Notes: generated by a model from the sequence alone, not told the origin. A DNA stretch of 64,000 nucleotides from Blattamonas nauphoetae (GCA_033064195.1 JARBJD010000032.1:186001-250000); one strand, 5' to 3'; positions 1-10,987 are shown, numbered from the stretch's first letter. Made by a program: numbers and translations.

Positions 1-2
1 GA

Positions 3-209
3 GATCATGTTCCTCCCTCCCTGCGCGATCATGTTCCTCCCTCCCTGCGCGATCATGTTCCTCCCTCCCTGCGCGATCATGTTCCTCCCTCCCTGCGCGA
101 TCATGTTCCTCCCTCCCTGCGCGATCATGTTCCTCCCTCCCTGCGCGATCATGTTCCTCCCTCCCTGCGCGATCATGTTCCTCCCTCCCTGCGCGATCAT
201 GTTCCTCCC
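3..209. repeat. 24-bp minisatellite, 8 full copies plus a partial one
   Basis: Perfect tandem copies of a 24-bp unit beginning GATCATGTTCCTCC start at positions 3, 27, 51 and so on to 195, where the array breaks up into related CCTCCCT-rich sequence. The unit is pyrimidine-rich on the plus strand and contains GCGATC. Because 24 is a multiple of three a reading frame stays open through the array, but I regard that as an artefact. The array lies just downstream of the minus-strand gene A and may continue left of the window. Confidence 0.95.
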
Positions 210-456
210 CTTCATCCCTCCCTCCGTCCTCCCTCCATCGTCAGTGTGTGTGAACTATAATCTGGTTGATCTCTTCTGTCATGTTGAGAAACACCCCTCC
301 CCTTTCCCTGTCTGCTTGATCGTTTTGAAGTGACATCAAGCACTCCTTTCGAGAGTAAAACTCCCTTTGCTCACCACAACAACCTCACTTGACACTTTTT
401 TGAGACGGATCGGAGCTGTAGACAGATCGATGTGGGCTTGGATGATTGACAATCAA

Positions 457-2135
457 TCATGTGTTGTTCAAAATTTGGCTCATCTCCGCGCTGTTGATTC
501 GAGGATAGAATGCTCCGTTCATTGGAGTTGCTTCACAATGTGAGAGATACTTGTGACGACGTTTGTGGTGGTATTTGTGGCTTGTCCATTGCCCTGAGCT
601 TGGCGGTTTGCAGTCTTTGATGATGCTCTTTCGGATGGTGACATCTGTCGAAGTCGTGATTATTGGGGATGTGTAGGTACCGCCGGGACATGCATAAACG
701 GCGTTTGATTGTGTTGTGTGGAGGAAGGGGTTGTTGGAGAAGAGGAAGGACTTACCGAGGTTGATGTCGCTTGTCGTTGTCCTGTAGAATACTCCATGCA
801 CATACTCAGTCTTTGTGTTCAACAATCGAGTCTTTCCTGTAAGAGTGGTCAGATACGTATGTATTGTGGGCATTTTCGAGGTTATGCAGAAGCAGGAGGA
901 CGATTGCACCGAATCTGACTCCGTTTGTCTGTTTATGACATTGGGGAAATACCAAAATGGCGTAAATCGTTGAGGGATGCTGATATCAGGCTCACAGTTC
1001 CGGTTGAGCATTAACTTTCCACAAGAAGAGGGAAAATCGGCATTTCTGATTGACGACGAGGAGTCAGCCGTTCCAAGACGATGCCCCAATTCTACGAAAT
1101 GAATTGATGAATTACATGTGGACATAGTTGAGTTAGTCAGAAAAAGTTGGTTGAAGTAGCATTGGAGCAGTTCTGTCGAGGTTGGAAATGATGGTGAAGT
1201 GGATGTCATGAGATAGGTCGAAATGAGTATGAATTGATAGCCGTGGAGGCGAATTGATAGTAAGATCCTCGCAAAAAGAAATATTGAGGGAAGATGATTG
1301 CGAGATTGCGCTGTAGTTGGATGTTGAGTGAGAGATCAAGGATAAGAATAGTAAAATGAACATTCTTGGCCTGAATCGAAGACGAATGATGTTGTGAATC
1401 TGTTGAAGGCTAGGAGGGTTGCAGAAATGACATATATGCCGCTAAACTGGCACACTTCTGTGCCGAAGTGACTTCTCTGGAGATGTGGCATTAGAAGGTG
1501 TTGAAGAAGGGTTAGGATGGGGATGTCTGTTGTGGAATGAGAAAATGATCGATAATGAAGAAAAACCTTGTGTTGGTCACTATGCAATGAGGATTGGACA
1601 GATGGCATTTGGACATCATTTTGATGATTAGGACGTTAAGGGGTTGGATAAACGAGGTGATATCGGCAGAATAAATCCAAACAACAGGTGTTTTCGGTGA
1701 CGCTGCTGGATAAGAGGCTCGGGAGCACATCCTCACGACCTCCATTTCAGACTTGTGTGTGATCAAGATATCTACTCCGAACCAAGTGAGGGAAATAGAA
1801 AAATACGAGTGTTAAAACAATGGAGAGGTATACTGAAATACTGAATCTTTCATATCTCATTTAGTTCTGTTCATATCAGATCCGGTGTGATCAAGACATC
1901 AATTCCAGACTAATGAAGAGTAAAACACGGATAAGATGACAAAAGCAATGGACATTCACACTGATATTTTGATATAGGCGTCTATCAAATCAGTTTGAAA
2001 TCATTGACAGAGAAGAGAAGAGGAAATGACGGGTTGTGAAGATCTTCACAACTTTTGGTACGATGGAGACAAAAACTAGTGATAACCAGAAAAAAGAAGT
2101 GTTGAATAGAGTACTGACTTCAAATCACTGTAAGA
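457..2135 (-). pseudogene. Gene A 3' portion, several overlapping frames
   Basis: Minus-strand frames at 1766-1512, 1608-1336, 1363-1133 and 1209-457 overlap in different phases, as expected of short exons with short introns or of decay. The last one ends NSAEMSQILNNT and includes a possible degenerate NGAFY motif. The piece at about 2160-2090 begins with an acceptor-like TTTCTTTCAG followed by a frame reading DLSYSDLKSVLYSTLL. That piece aligns with the start of gene B near 51.29 kb (DLSFRNLTSVLHSTLL). I cannot give firm exon limits. Confidence 0.4.
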
Positions 2136-2169
2136 CAGGTCCTGAAAGAAAATGTCAGATAAAAACAGC

Positions 2170-2445
2170 CTGAGATGGGGAAGAGGATCAGGACAAATCG
2201 GACATGTCCGATTTGTCCGATTTGTCCTCTTTTGAGATAAGTACATAAGTTGGATGAACTAATTGAGAGAAAGTTCCAGTGTGAATATAAGGTGCTTGTC
2301 CGATTTGTCCTCCTCTTTGTCCTCTCTTGGGCCGATCGTCCTCTAAACTCCTAATTAGGAGTTTAGGAGACAGAGCCCCTACGGCTCGTGATTCACCACC
2401 AAAACGATTTTCACAAACTTTAACGCCCTTTTTAATGTCATACGA
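2170..2445. repeat. Dispersed repeat R, copy 1, left half
   Basis: This stretch is nearly identical to 51310-51594, including GTCCGATTTGTCC repeats and an AAACTCCTAATTAGGAGTTT palindrome. Its right half lies at 5055-5335, on the other side of the hAT-like element. The ends of R are weakly inverted (AAGAGGA followed by GGACAAA at both ends), so R may itself be an old small DNA transposon of about 560 bp. Confidence 0.85.
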
Positions 2446-2519
2446 TAGGCATGGGCAGTGGTCGGTCTGAAAACCTCGAGTCCAGTCCCTAAAAATAAAA
2501 GAGTCGGCGACTTTTTTGA

Positions 2520-2595
2520 AGTGCCCTTTAGTCGAGTGGAAGCATGACAGCTTTTTGTTCCCCGGACCCAGGATCGAATCCCGCCCTGGACACTT
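2520..2595 (+). other. tRNA-like module in element E1
   Basis: A box-A-like TAGTCGAGTGG and box-B-like GGATCGAATCC are spaced as in a tRNA gene. The outer bases AGTGCCC and GGACACT can pair with one mismatch. The anticodon arm is poor (loop CTTTTTG), so I do not call it a working tRNA. A homologous module occupies the same position in E3 (54195-54271, opposite strand), so it is a conserved part of the element rather than a chance insertion. Confidence 0.6.
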
Positions 2596-3169
2596 TATTA
2601 TTGACTTTTTCTCATTTTTGATTCACAACATCTCTATAATTAGTTCATCACTTTTTTCACAAAATTACTGTTCCTGAGGTCGTGGTTCAAGAGTCCCTGA
2701 GTCGGTCTGTCTTTCCCCAACATTGGACTAAAAGTCGGCCTGTCCGACCGACACCGACTTTCCTCCTTTGTTCTGACAGCATACCCGCTGATCCAAACAA
2801 ATGACAAAGGGTGTTCTTTTCTTCTCAACCCTAAACAATCACTTTTACTTCATTTCTCACCAAAAGATGTCGTGATCAAGCCCAAGTCTGTAACTTGTCG
2901 ACTAAGCAAGATAAGGATACTTTACAACAGTAGTATGCACATTCACTGTTTGGTTACTCTTACTTGCCTCTTCCTCTTGATGTATGCGAAGTGGATGTCC
3001 TGTCCATCAACCATCTTCAACCATCTCAGTCTTCACCAAATCACAGAAGCATTCCTGATACATCCTCATTTCACCCACCCCAGGTGTGTACTCTCTCTTT
3101 ATATCATCATTTATTCGTTTGTGATTGTTATGAATGGTATTTGATGATTTAGCACTCAGTTTTCGGTTC

Positions 3170-4545
3170 TAGCATGGTCGAAAGCCAAGGAATCATTTTG
3201 AAGTGTGGAGGACAACGAATCCATTTTGAACAGCAATTGACAATCTTGCTGGTCACACTTAATTTGGAGATGATGAAATGGAAAGAACAGCACACGAGTG
3301 GCGAAATCCGTCCCTCCACTGCGTGGTATGCAGATCAGAACGGGGATGACATTGTGTCTGTTTACATTATTATTGTTCCATTTGCATGGTTTCTTTCTCC
3401 TTTCTAGTCTTTTCCTTCCTTCATCTGGTGTTTTTTCTTTTTTGTTTTGGTCATCTCTATCAGGTTCATTGGTAGTGAAGTCTCCCTCCAAACAGGCGAA
3501 ACTATATCTTCAAACGACTTCTTTAACCTGGATAAGGAGATGCTTGTGTTACAATTTGTGAATACAGAGGGATATAAGTCGTCACCACATTCTCTTCACC
3601 CGGTGGTGGAGAACGGAACATTCCATGTGTTTGGGGGGATGAATCAGAACAGAATGACTGATTTGTCTGCACTGGATTTCACGACACTGACCTGGACATT
3701 CCTGACACCCGGAAAGAACCAGCCACCGCCGATCTGCTCGCACGTGGCAGTTTATTCCCTTGCGTCTTGCTCCATGATTGTTTGTGGAAGTCTGACGTCA
3801 GAACGTGCAGAGAACAAGCTGTGGACATCCTCCTGCTCCCAACATTCTTGGTCGGTTATGACGACTGTATCGTCACCTCCACAACCCCACCATTTCAACT
3901 CGAAGTACATTCAATTCATCCCCACTACACTTCAAGCTACATCCATCACAACGTTCATTCGTCAATCCAAGCTGTAACAAGCAATCTCAACACTCTATAC
4001 ATTAGTCCAGAATTCCAACTACTCCACCTGCAGCGGATCCAAAAGTCGCATCAACATCGTATCTCAGCCAATAAAACAACTGTTCTCACAAGGGACAGTC
4101 CTGTTGGAGGGTATTTTCAGAATCTCTCCATCCAAATCAACGATCGACGAGCTGCGAGGGAAATACCAAAGAAAAGAGATTTAGAGTTGTTCAAAAAGCA
4201 GCCACATGTTCTTTCAGGCTTCTTAAAGACAATTCTGGGTGAGCTCCTCCTATCCTTCGTTCAAGTTTCGATGTCCCTTTTATCCATCGCCGCGCTGTCG
4301 ACACTGTGCCCGTCACACGCGATGCGGCTTCTAATAACCCCATTTCTGACCCAAAAGCGGGGTATCATGTCCTTGATGTGCTCGTCCTTGGGAAAGGTGT
4401 TTTGACCGCGCTTTCTCGAAACACCTGTTCTGTTCCAACAGTACTGTGGCTGAAGCGCTGTACAGATCAGAAGGGAGTGTTGGGACGTTCAAGAAGGAGC
4501 TGGGGTGGATGCTGGGAATGTGAAGGAAGAGGGAAGAGTAAGTAG
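3170..4545 (+). pseudogene. Kelch-repeat gene fragment carried in E1
   Basis: Frames with Kelch-type blades are visible: LNLEMMKWKEQHTSGEI near 3260-3310 and ENGTFHVFGGMNQNRMTD followed by DFTTLTWTF and GKNQPPPICSHVAV at about 3609-3750. Kelch propellers are protein-interaction domains. The acceptor TTTCGGTTCTAG precedes the first exon at about 3173. A TCTATCAG acceptor precedes the second at about 3460. Later frames (4100-4540) lack a recognisable domain and change phase several times. The whole fragment lies inside the transposon and has no visible start, so I read it as captured and probably non-functional. Confidence 0.55.
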
Positions 4546-5054
4546 GAAGCTGTTCAACCAGCACTCTCCCTCTTCCCTTCAGACCGCTCGCCTAACATGG
4601 CGCAGCTGAAGAAGTGCTGACCTGAGTGTTCTTGGGATTCCGTGTTCCGAGAGACGAAGAAGGATGTTGTAGTGGTGTGTCTGCAGATTCGAGAGAAGGA
4701 CACGATGGACAGCCGAAGGGAAGAACATCGACAGAAAGAGGGGAATTCGCAATGTTAAAAGAAGAACAAGATCGCCTGCAGATGGAGGATATAGAGAAGA
4801 TTCCAAGGAAGGCGGATGAAGAGGAGAGGATGAGTGAGGGAACACAACACCAATTCTCCCCTTTAATTCACAAGACAACAATTATCTGCTCATTTTATCT
4901 TCTCACACACTCACATATGTCGTATTTAGCGAATATTTTGGTAATAGAGACAATCTGAACAGACATGAAAAACAGCTCGGAGAAAAGGGGTTGATCCTCC
5001 CGAAAAGTAGTCGGTCGGTCGACGAGCAGTCGGACCGACCGCTGCCCATGCCTA

Positions 5055-5335
5055 TCATACGATGGATATGATCGATTATTGAAGGATCAAATTTGCTATA
5101 TAGTCAAATAATTCGATGACAAAAGTGTGGGGAGAAGAAACTTCTTTTCAGACATTTTGAAGCATACTCTGTCATTGTCCAGGTCAGAATGGAGACAGCG
5201 AGTGTTTCAAGAACAGAGAGAAGGTGAATTCAGATGAAATTGAGGCAAACAAAGCTGACTTTCCGAGGAGGACAGGACCCCTGTCCTCTGTCCTCAAGAT
5301 TTGGTCCTTTGTCCGTCCTCTTAACATCATAACAG
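5055..5335. repeat. Dispersed repeat R, copy 1, right half
   Basis: This matches 51587-51857, including CTATATAGTC, CAGACATTTTGAAGCAT and the terminal block rich in GTCCTCTGTCC ending CTTAACATCATAAC. It begins with the second copy of the E1 target-site duplication. Just beyond it the coding sequence of gene A resumes on the minus strand. Confidence 0.85.
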
Positions 5336-5844
5336 CTGACCTCTGATACGAGTGAAGGAGGAGGAATTGATCAGTATAGTGTCGCCATGGATATACAACG
5401 CAGTTCCTCCAAAATATTGAATACTGTTCACAACAGACCCTCGAATCGTCAGATTAGTGCTGAAAAGGGTGACACGGGAAGTGCTTCCGGTGATGTTCAG
5501 ATGGTCGATGTCGAGTGTTCCGTCAGTCCCAGTGGAAAGGTTAAATCCACGCGGGGAACACACAGTGACAGAGTGAACTGTGGATGAATGAACTTCCATG
5601 AAGACTGTGTTGTAGCGATGGGTCCAGTCTGGATCGTCTTCGTTGATGTGAAGAGAATCGAGAGCTAATGTGGGTCTGCCTCTCACTTCAAGTGCGTAGA
5701 AGCTGCACTGTATGAAGGTGTTGTCGTTGATGGTCACAGCATCCTTCATTCCGGTGTACACAAACAGACCCGTGTTTGAGCCACTATGTTCCACATAACC
5801 CTTCGGATCGACAGAGTTTTTGGAGAAGATGAACGATCCCTGTA
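5327..5844 (-). CDS. Gene A fourth segment, beta-helix-like
   Basis: After the foldback element the same frame resumes as SFIFSKNSVDPKGYVEHSG and continues with VTINDNTFIQC, LDIDHLNITGS and LINSSSFTRIRG before a stop near 5327, next to the dispersed repeat. The frame match across the element (6957 and 5836 are both codon starts) was checked base by base. Downstream splicing into the dispersed repeat is likely but the donor is not certain. Confidence 0.6.
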
Positions 5845-6948
5845 CAGCTAAACTTGTTCTGAAATGAAGAGGAATAATTCAGAAATGAAAATGATTGTTC
5901 AGAAATGAAGAGGAATTGTTCAGAATTGAAAATGATTGTTCAGAAATGAACACGAATAATTCAGAAATGAAAATGATTGTTCAGAAATGAAGAAGAATTG
6001 TTCAGAAATGAAAAATGATTGTTCAGAAATGAACATGAATAATTCAGAAATGAAAACAAATAATTCTGAAATGAAAAACAACAGCTACAGGTATTCAAGA
6101 CAACATATATTCGAATGTCCACTCTCATTGATTGAATGAACGGTTGATCAAACACTCAATGTCAAAATAAACAGTTCTCGTTGTGTCAGAAATAGGTTGC
6201 GTGTCACATCAAAACAGGGTCGTTTGCGTTTATTGTGGAATAAAAAAAGATGGTTTGTGATAGTGACCTACGAAACACGCTTTTCTACCGGATCAGAGAA
6301 CAGATCTTCACTAACTTTTGAATGACTCACATCAGAACAATTGGAAATCAAGACAATTAATGAACGTGAATTACCTCACAAACTGTTCTCGGATGGATTT
6401 AGGTGAAGATTGGTCAACTCGCTGAAACACAATCGACTTTTTGCTGGTTTTGGGATCATACGCAGGTTTAACATGGTCCAATAACTTCACAAATCCCCAT
6501 GATTGTATCAAAATTGACAAACAATGGCTATTTTACCAGAAACCCAGCTGTCTGTATGGATGAACCCGATGAGGACTGTTTTCTCATTCTTTTATCTTTG
6601 ACATTCTCATTTGAGATATTTCATCTTGTTCAGTTCAATTATTTGTTTTTGGTGGAATGGTGGAGCAACGTGAAGACATCCTGTACCTTTTTTCAGTGGT
6701 ATCAATGAAATACCAGACTTGTTTTCATTTCTGAATTATTCATGTTCATTTCTGAACAATCATTTTTCATTTCTGAACAATTCTTCTTCATTTCTGAACA
6801 ATCATTTTCATTTCTGAATTATTCGTGTTCATTTCTGAACAATCATTTTCTATTCTGAACAATTCCTCTTCATTTCTGAACAATCATTTTCATTTCTGAA
6901 TTATTCCTCTTCATTTCAGAACTATTCTTCTTCATTTCAGAACAAGTC
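5845..6948. mobile_element. Foldback-type element E5 with arms of 20-21 bp repeats
   Basis: The element has two inverted arms of about 230 bp (roughly 5855-6085 and 6710-6945). Each arm is built of ten or so copies of a 20-21 bp unit beginning TTCAGAAATGAA, with unit variants in the same order in both arms. The centre of about 620 bp has no convincing gene. The 8-bp target-site duplication is TCCCTGTA at 5837-5844 and 6949-6956. The insertion lies inside an exon of gene A, where it splits a frame reading CNQIQG-SFIFSK. Long arms made of short direct repeats are the hallmark of foldback elements; the superfamily is undetermined. Confidence 0.85.
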
Positions 6949-7581
6949 TCCCTGTATTTGGTTACATTGAAAAGTAACACAGCCTCTCGTGAAGCTATTT
7001 GTGGGGCCCACATAATCAGTGAATGAGCACTCGCTGATCGTAACAGAGTCGACTGTCGGTGTCGGGAGGAGATAAACAACCATTCCAGACACCTGCTCGC
7101 CAGTGGTGTCTGCGTTGTCGACAAAGCATCGTTCAAACGACGAGTCGTTGATGAGGATCGATGAGAATGGGCCTTCCAAGTAAATAGCTCCTCCGCAAAA
7201 GAGATCGGCGGACTCGTCGGGGACGAACACAACATCCGTAAATGAACAGCCAGTGATTGTGACGGAATCTCGGTCTTCATCAATATCTTCCACTGAATGG
7301 ACAATTCGGTCTGAGACACTTGTGAAAGTTCGATCGGTGTATGTGTGGTCAATGTTGGGAGATGGGCGAGAGCGAGACTGGGTGGTGCAGCGAGAGAAGG
7401 TGGTGTTGCTGATCATCACACTTCCGCCAGCGTTCACGTCTCGGTTTACTCCTCCATCAAAATGGTTTGTACATGAACAAATTTGGCTCTCCAAAAGAAT
7501 TTGGCGATGATTAAAAATGCGACTCGCGCAAAATCTCGTCGTCAGAGAGGAATGCGAGGAGGAGATCAGTCTGTCCTAGAT
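6949..7581 (-). CDS. Gene A third segment, beta-helix-like
   Basis: The open frame from about 7581 contains cysteine-spaced repeats SNTTFSRC, ITGCSFTDV, GGAIYLEGP and INDSSFERC, the clearest beta-helix signature in this gene. It reads through to CNQIQG at the edge of the foldback element. The last eight coding bases (TACAGGGA on the minus strand) form the target-site duplication seen again at 5837-5844. An acceptor-like CCAG lies at 7582-7585. Confidence 0.65.
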
Positions 7582-7932
7582 TCTGGAATTTGGAATAATG
7601 TTTTTTATAAAGGAGCCGATCACAGACTTCTCCTTAAATCTGGAGATTTTCAGAGTCTTCCCATTGGAGAAGAACCAACAGATGTCTACAATTTGCTAGA
7701 CATAGTTGATTCAACCAGAGATTCTCCCTTCGAAGTTGGTGAGAGAGATCACCTGTTATGGGTCAGCATCTATTCGGCTTTCTAGTGGATTATGTCTGAC
7801 ACATTCATAGTACTTCCCTTCGTACGATCATTTCTGTTATTTCTGATCTTTTCAAATGATACTGGAATCAAGTTGGCAAAAAGTGGTGTGATCGTCCCTT
7901 ACAATAAAATATTATTCCAAATTCCAGAATGC
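7577..7932. repeat. Imperfect inverted repeat within gene A
   Basis: The sequence ATTCTGGAATTTGGAATAAT at about 7580 recurs inverted near 7925. The match extends inward (CGATCACA in both arms) and weakly outward. I find no target-site duplication. It may be an old MITE, an inverted duplication of coding sequence, or a structured intron. A plus-strand frame of 100 codons crosses it but matches nothing I know. Confidence 0.45.
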
Positions 7933-8531
7933 CGGACTGACTGATGTTCGTGCACCTGATTTGTGAGAAGAGAGATGTAGAGCCCGATCCACCGTTTGAA
8001 AAGTCTTTTCCATTCGAAAAAGAAAGTCCCAGTCCCTCTGCTGACGAAATAACTCCATCAGAGAACGTACAATTCCACAATTGCAGTGACAATTGATTTT
8101 TGGACAGAGCTGATGCATCAATTTGTCCAAATGAGCCAAGTATTCCTTCTACATTGTGTTGTGCACAATTTCGAATCAAAATCGATTGTTGTGAGTCTTC
8201 CAGTGTGGTAGCGAGTGAGGAGAATTGAAAAGGTGAATGTCCTCCATAAACAATGAATGAACATTCATCAATCTCCAAAACTCCTTCGATAACAGAAGCG
8301 TAGAATATTCCGTTGTTCCATTTCAACTTTCTTTCTGTTCTTGCATCGTCAATCTCAGATGAATGCGATGTCTGAAGATTCACCCTAAATCTTTTGAGAA
8401 ACATCGTGCTGTTCACAATAACCATCATATTCTCGTCATCTGATGAATTTTTCATTCTTGTCAGGAGATAATCACTGTTCCGAGAAGGGTGGTTCGATGA
8501 TGATGTCATTCCAAAAAAGTCCCCTCCATTT
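7868..8531 (-). CDS. Gene A second segment, beta-helix-like
   Basis: This frame continues from GNGG of the N-terminal exon as GDFFGMTSSSNHP once the element at 8532-10987 is discounted, with no change of phase. It contains degenerate beta-helix style repeats such as LEIDECSFIVYGG and LWNCTFSDGV. The piece ends near 7.9 kb at a possible GTAAGG donor (7902). That donor is one base out of phase with the best acceptor near 7582, so the splice there is not settled. Confidence 0.6.
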
Positions 8532-8631
8532 GGTTAAGTATAGGCGCAGATCCGATTTTGGATACACGCAGATCTAAAAATCCGGATACGCGCAGATCCA
8601 AATGGATACGCGCAGATCCAAAAGATCTCTT

Positions 8632-9030
8632 CAGTCATTCCGGCTTCCGGTATTTGGTTCTCGTTTTTTTCAAGGAAAGGGTTGATCTCAAGTTGTCCGC
8701 GAATTTAAGAAAAATAAAAAATTAGAGCAGTGGGTGACATTGATATGATCACACGAGATGGTTGTTCGTTCCTCAATTTCTATTTCTTCCTGCTGAAGAC
8801 AGTGTGGAGTCTGCTCAACTGGACTCAAGTTGAAATTATGGATTGAACTCAATCTGAACTCATTAACGATTGCTTTATTTTCATTTTAGCATCACTTGTT
8901 CAATAATTACTGGTCTTTCCTGCTGTTTCATTGAAGAATGATAAATAGAAATGGAATTGAAAGCTCGTTCTCATTGATCGCCCCTTTCTTGTTTTTTTTA
9001 AGTACCAAATACCGGAAGCCGGAATGACTG
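8632..9030. mobile_element. MITE nested in E4
   Basis: The ends are inverted copies starting CAGTCATTCCGGCTTCCGG, with similarity continuing through TATTTGGT and a poly-T/AAGG stretch for about 55 bp. Length is 399 bp and there is no coding content. I could not find a clear target-site duplication, so the superfamily is open. The CAG...CTG termini are compatible with hAT-type MITEs. Confidence 0.7.
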
Positions 9031-9479
9031 TTGATTATTTTGTATTTACCTTTGCCACTTCATGACATTTCACTCTGAATACTCACAATTCGCTTTGACT
9101 CTCAGAAACCTTTCACAAATCTGAATTTGTCACATCGTAAAATGAGAAAGTTGATCAAACCATCGGTCGTATTCAGTCTGTCCGTTCTACTCCTTATACT
9201 ACTTCGATATTGGGTATACATGTCTCCACGTTCATCTTCCCTGATTCCTCTTTCATCATCCTTTCTGTCCCATCTGAAACGTCTGTTCTCTCTCCAATTG
9301 ATTGCCCTTCTCATCTTCGCCTTCTTTATGAATTTCTCGTTTCTGACGCCATAGTATCAACCATCTGGCGAACAATCCGGATATCCGTCACAACAAACTC
9401 AGTTTGTAGATGATTGTTAGCCTTGATTCGAGTCTTTCGACTTCTTCCCATTTGCTCTTACATATGTATCACTTTCTTT

Positions 9480-10834
9480 CTCAACAGTATCTCATCGACA
9501 TCCCTATCTTCACTTTCCCACTCCTCTGCAGATGGATGATCATTCCTACCCGCCTGAAAGAGAGAAAATAAAGACAGGACGGCAGAGGGACGACACCAGA
9601 AAAGCATAAAAATCAAAAATTGTGATGAAAGGACACTGATTTTGATCTTCCGTAATCGCACATCCAGCGACAGACGATCCATTGAGAAAATAAGGGTAAC
9701 TCCATCATTTGGTGCTTCGGTTTGCAATTTTGAGCTACTGTCGTCATGTTTGATTCTCAGAACATCTCCAATCTCCAATCCAGACCATCAAAACTGAACA
9801 CCATCATCACAGGGACGAATAACAGTATTGTGTTTGAAACCATCACAAGTATGCTCAGCATTGTGTATCATTTTGAATATTGTCTTTATTCTCTGCCCAG
9901 CAAACGTATCTCACTCCGTTTTCACCGTGGCTCGACTCTTCCGATGATCCAATCAAAATATTGACTCACATCAACACCATTCCCCATCTCACAACAAGGA
10001 ATGGCCTTTGATTCAAGTTCCTAGCTTTTTGCTATGACTTTGGCGTCACTCCCACTTCTCAACTCCCTCGACCAAATAAGCCACATCTATCTCCTCCCAT
10101 CGTCCTCTTTTCTAAATCTTTCGGCCTCATTCCTCCAAAACAGTCAAGTGTGCGTTTCATTTATTGATGTTGCAGATACTGGAGCTCTTTCATCGTTGAA
10201 CTTCGATCGATAGGGTACGATCCCTCCGTCACAGACCCCCTGCTTGGATTCGGTGAGGTTTCCTCACTTTTTGTCGCTCTCACCTCAACGAAGATATCAC
10301 CAACTCACTCCTCACTCCGAAACATGTCCAACCTCGCTCCCCAACCAACACGCCGACTGTTCGCGAAAACAAGGCAGATTGTGATGTCATGTGCTGTGAA
10401 AGAAAGCCCTAACCACTTTCAGGGACACTCGCGGCCGATTTGAATATGTGTTGGTCGTTGTTGCGAGGAATTCATCGTTCACCAAATATTCATCCAATCT
10501 CGATGAATCAGACACCCATCCAGTCTACACACTCACCTACCGAACGGGAACGAACCAAAAGAGCGACAAAGAGACTATATTGAAGAACCAAGAGCTGGAT
10601 CAACAGAATCCCATCGACGTCGCAAAAATAGACGAGCAAGAAGCGATGATCATTGCGATGAACGCAGGCCACACGGATCACATCATGCACCACAACGTGC
10701 CAACCACAATCGGGTCACACGCTGTGACACAGAAGGATTACTTTGACACGATGGACAGGCTTAACAACAGTGGACTCGCTCAATCACGAAAAAAGCAAAA
10801 TTCTTCACACAAAATGCGCTTTCACGTCACTTGA
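9480..10834 (+). pseudogene. Unrecognised gene fragment carried by E4
   Basis: The plus strand shows short open stretches separated by intron-like gaps. One reads YLTPFSPWLDSSDDPIKIL from about 9900, another is RGRFEYVLVVVARNSSFTKY at about 10430, and a third continues to 10834 (HVT before the stop). A 36-nt intron-like GTATCA...CCCAG precedes the first of these. Codon use and acidic/polar composition look like genuine protein, but I cannot assign a family. Position inside the transposon suggests captured host sequence. Confidence 0.4.
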
Positions 10835-10987
10835 TTTAATTTGAGATAGTATGCAATTGAAAATAACTCAAAAAATGTCAGATAAGAGTTTCACCAGGTA
10901 GATCTGCGTGTATCCATTTGGATCTGCGCGTATCCAAAAAATTGGATCTGCGTGTATCCAAAATCGGATCTGCGCCTATACTTAACC

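Larger units (their letters stand above)
2446..5054. mobile_element. hAT-like non-autonomous element E1 carrying a Kelch-like fragment
   Basis: The element begins TAGGCATGGGCAGTGGTCGG and ends with the inverted copy, followed by ACGA-type flanks. The 8-bp target-site duplication is TCATACGA at 2438-2445 and 5055-5062. The uninterrupted site is present in repeat copy 2 at about 51587, which shows the exact pre-insertion sequence. Eight-base duplications with a TA(G)GG-type terminus fit the hAT superfamily. No transposase is visible; the interior holds a plus-strand Kelch-like gene fragment and, 75 bp inside the left end, a tRNA-like sequence. The left-end 340 bp match the right end of the element at 52042-54339. 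Confidence 0.9.
8532..10987. mobile_element. Mutator-like element E4 with cargo, inserted in gene A
   Basis: Terminal inverted repeats of about 90 bp begin GGTTAAGTATAGGCGCAGAT. Each terminal repeat has four spaced copies of a GGATACRCGCAGATC-type motif, the pattern expected of transposase binding sites. The target-site duplication is nine bases, CCTCCATTT, at 8523-8531 and 10988-10996, which fits the MULE superfamily. No MULE transposase is recognisable in the 2.3-kb interior. The interior contains a nested small inverted-repeat element (8632-9030) and a plus-strand multi-exon-like gene fragment. Discounting the element joins the two gene A frames without a phase change. Confidence 0.9.

Noticed and set aside
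3-209. CRISPR array
   Set aside because: Units are contiguous with no spacers, and the context is eukaryotic. The same holds for the foldback arms and the array at 47767.
7-333. 108-codon plus-strand frame with MFLPPCAI repeats
   Set aside because: It is simply the 24-bp minisatellite read in one phase; the unique tail has no protein-like character.
2520-2595. Functional tRNA-Lys gene
   Set aside because: The anticodon arm pairs poorly, position 37 is not a purine and the acceptor stem has a mismatch, while a homologous copy sits in another transposon.
7483-7785. 100-codon plus-strand frame
   Set aside because: It overlaps gene A coding sequence in antisense and the inverted arms, and matches no family I know.
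8532-10987. Polinton or other virus-like element
   Set aside because: The 9-bp duplication and short iterated terminal motifs fit a MULE, and no polymerase, integrase, ATPase or capsid-like frame is present. I saw no LTRs or reverse transcriptase anywhere in the window.
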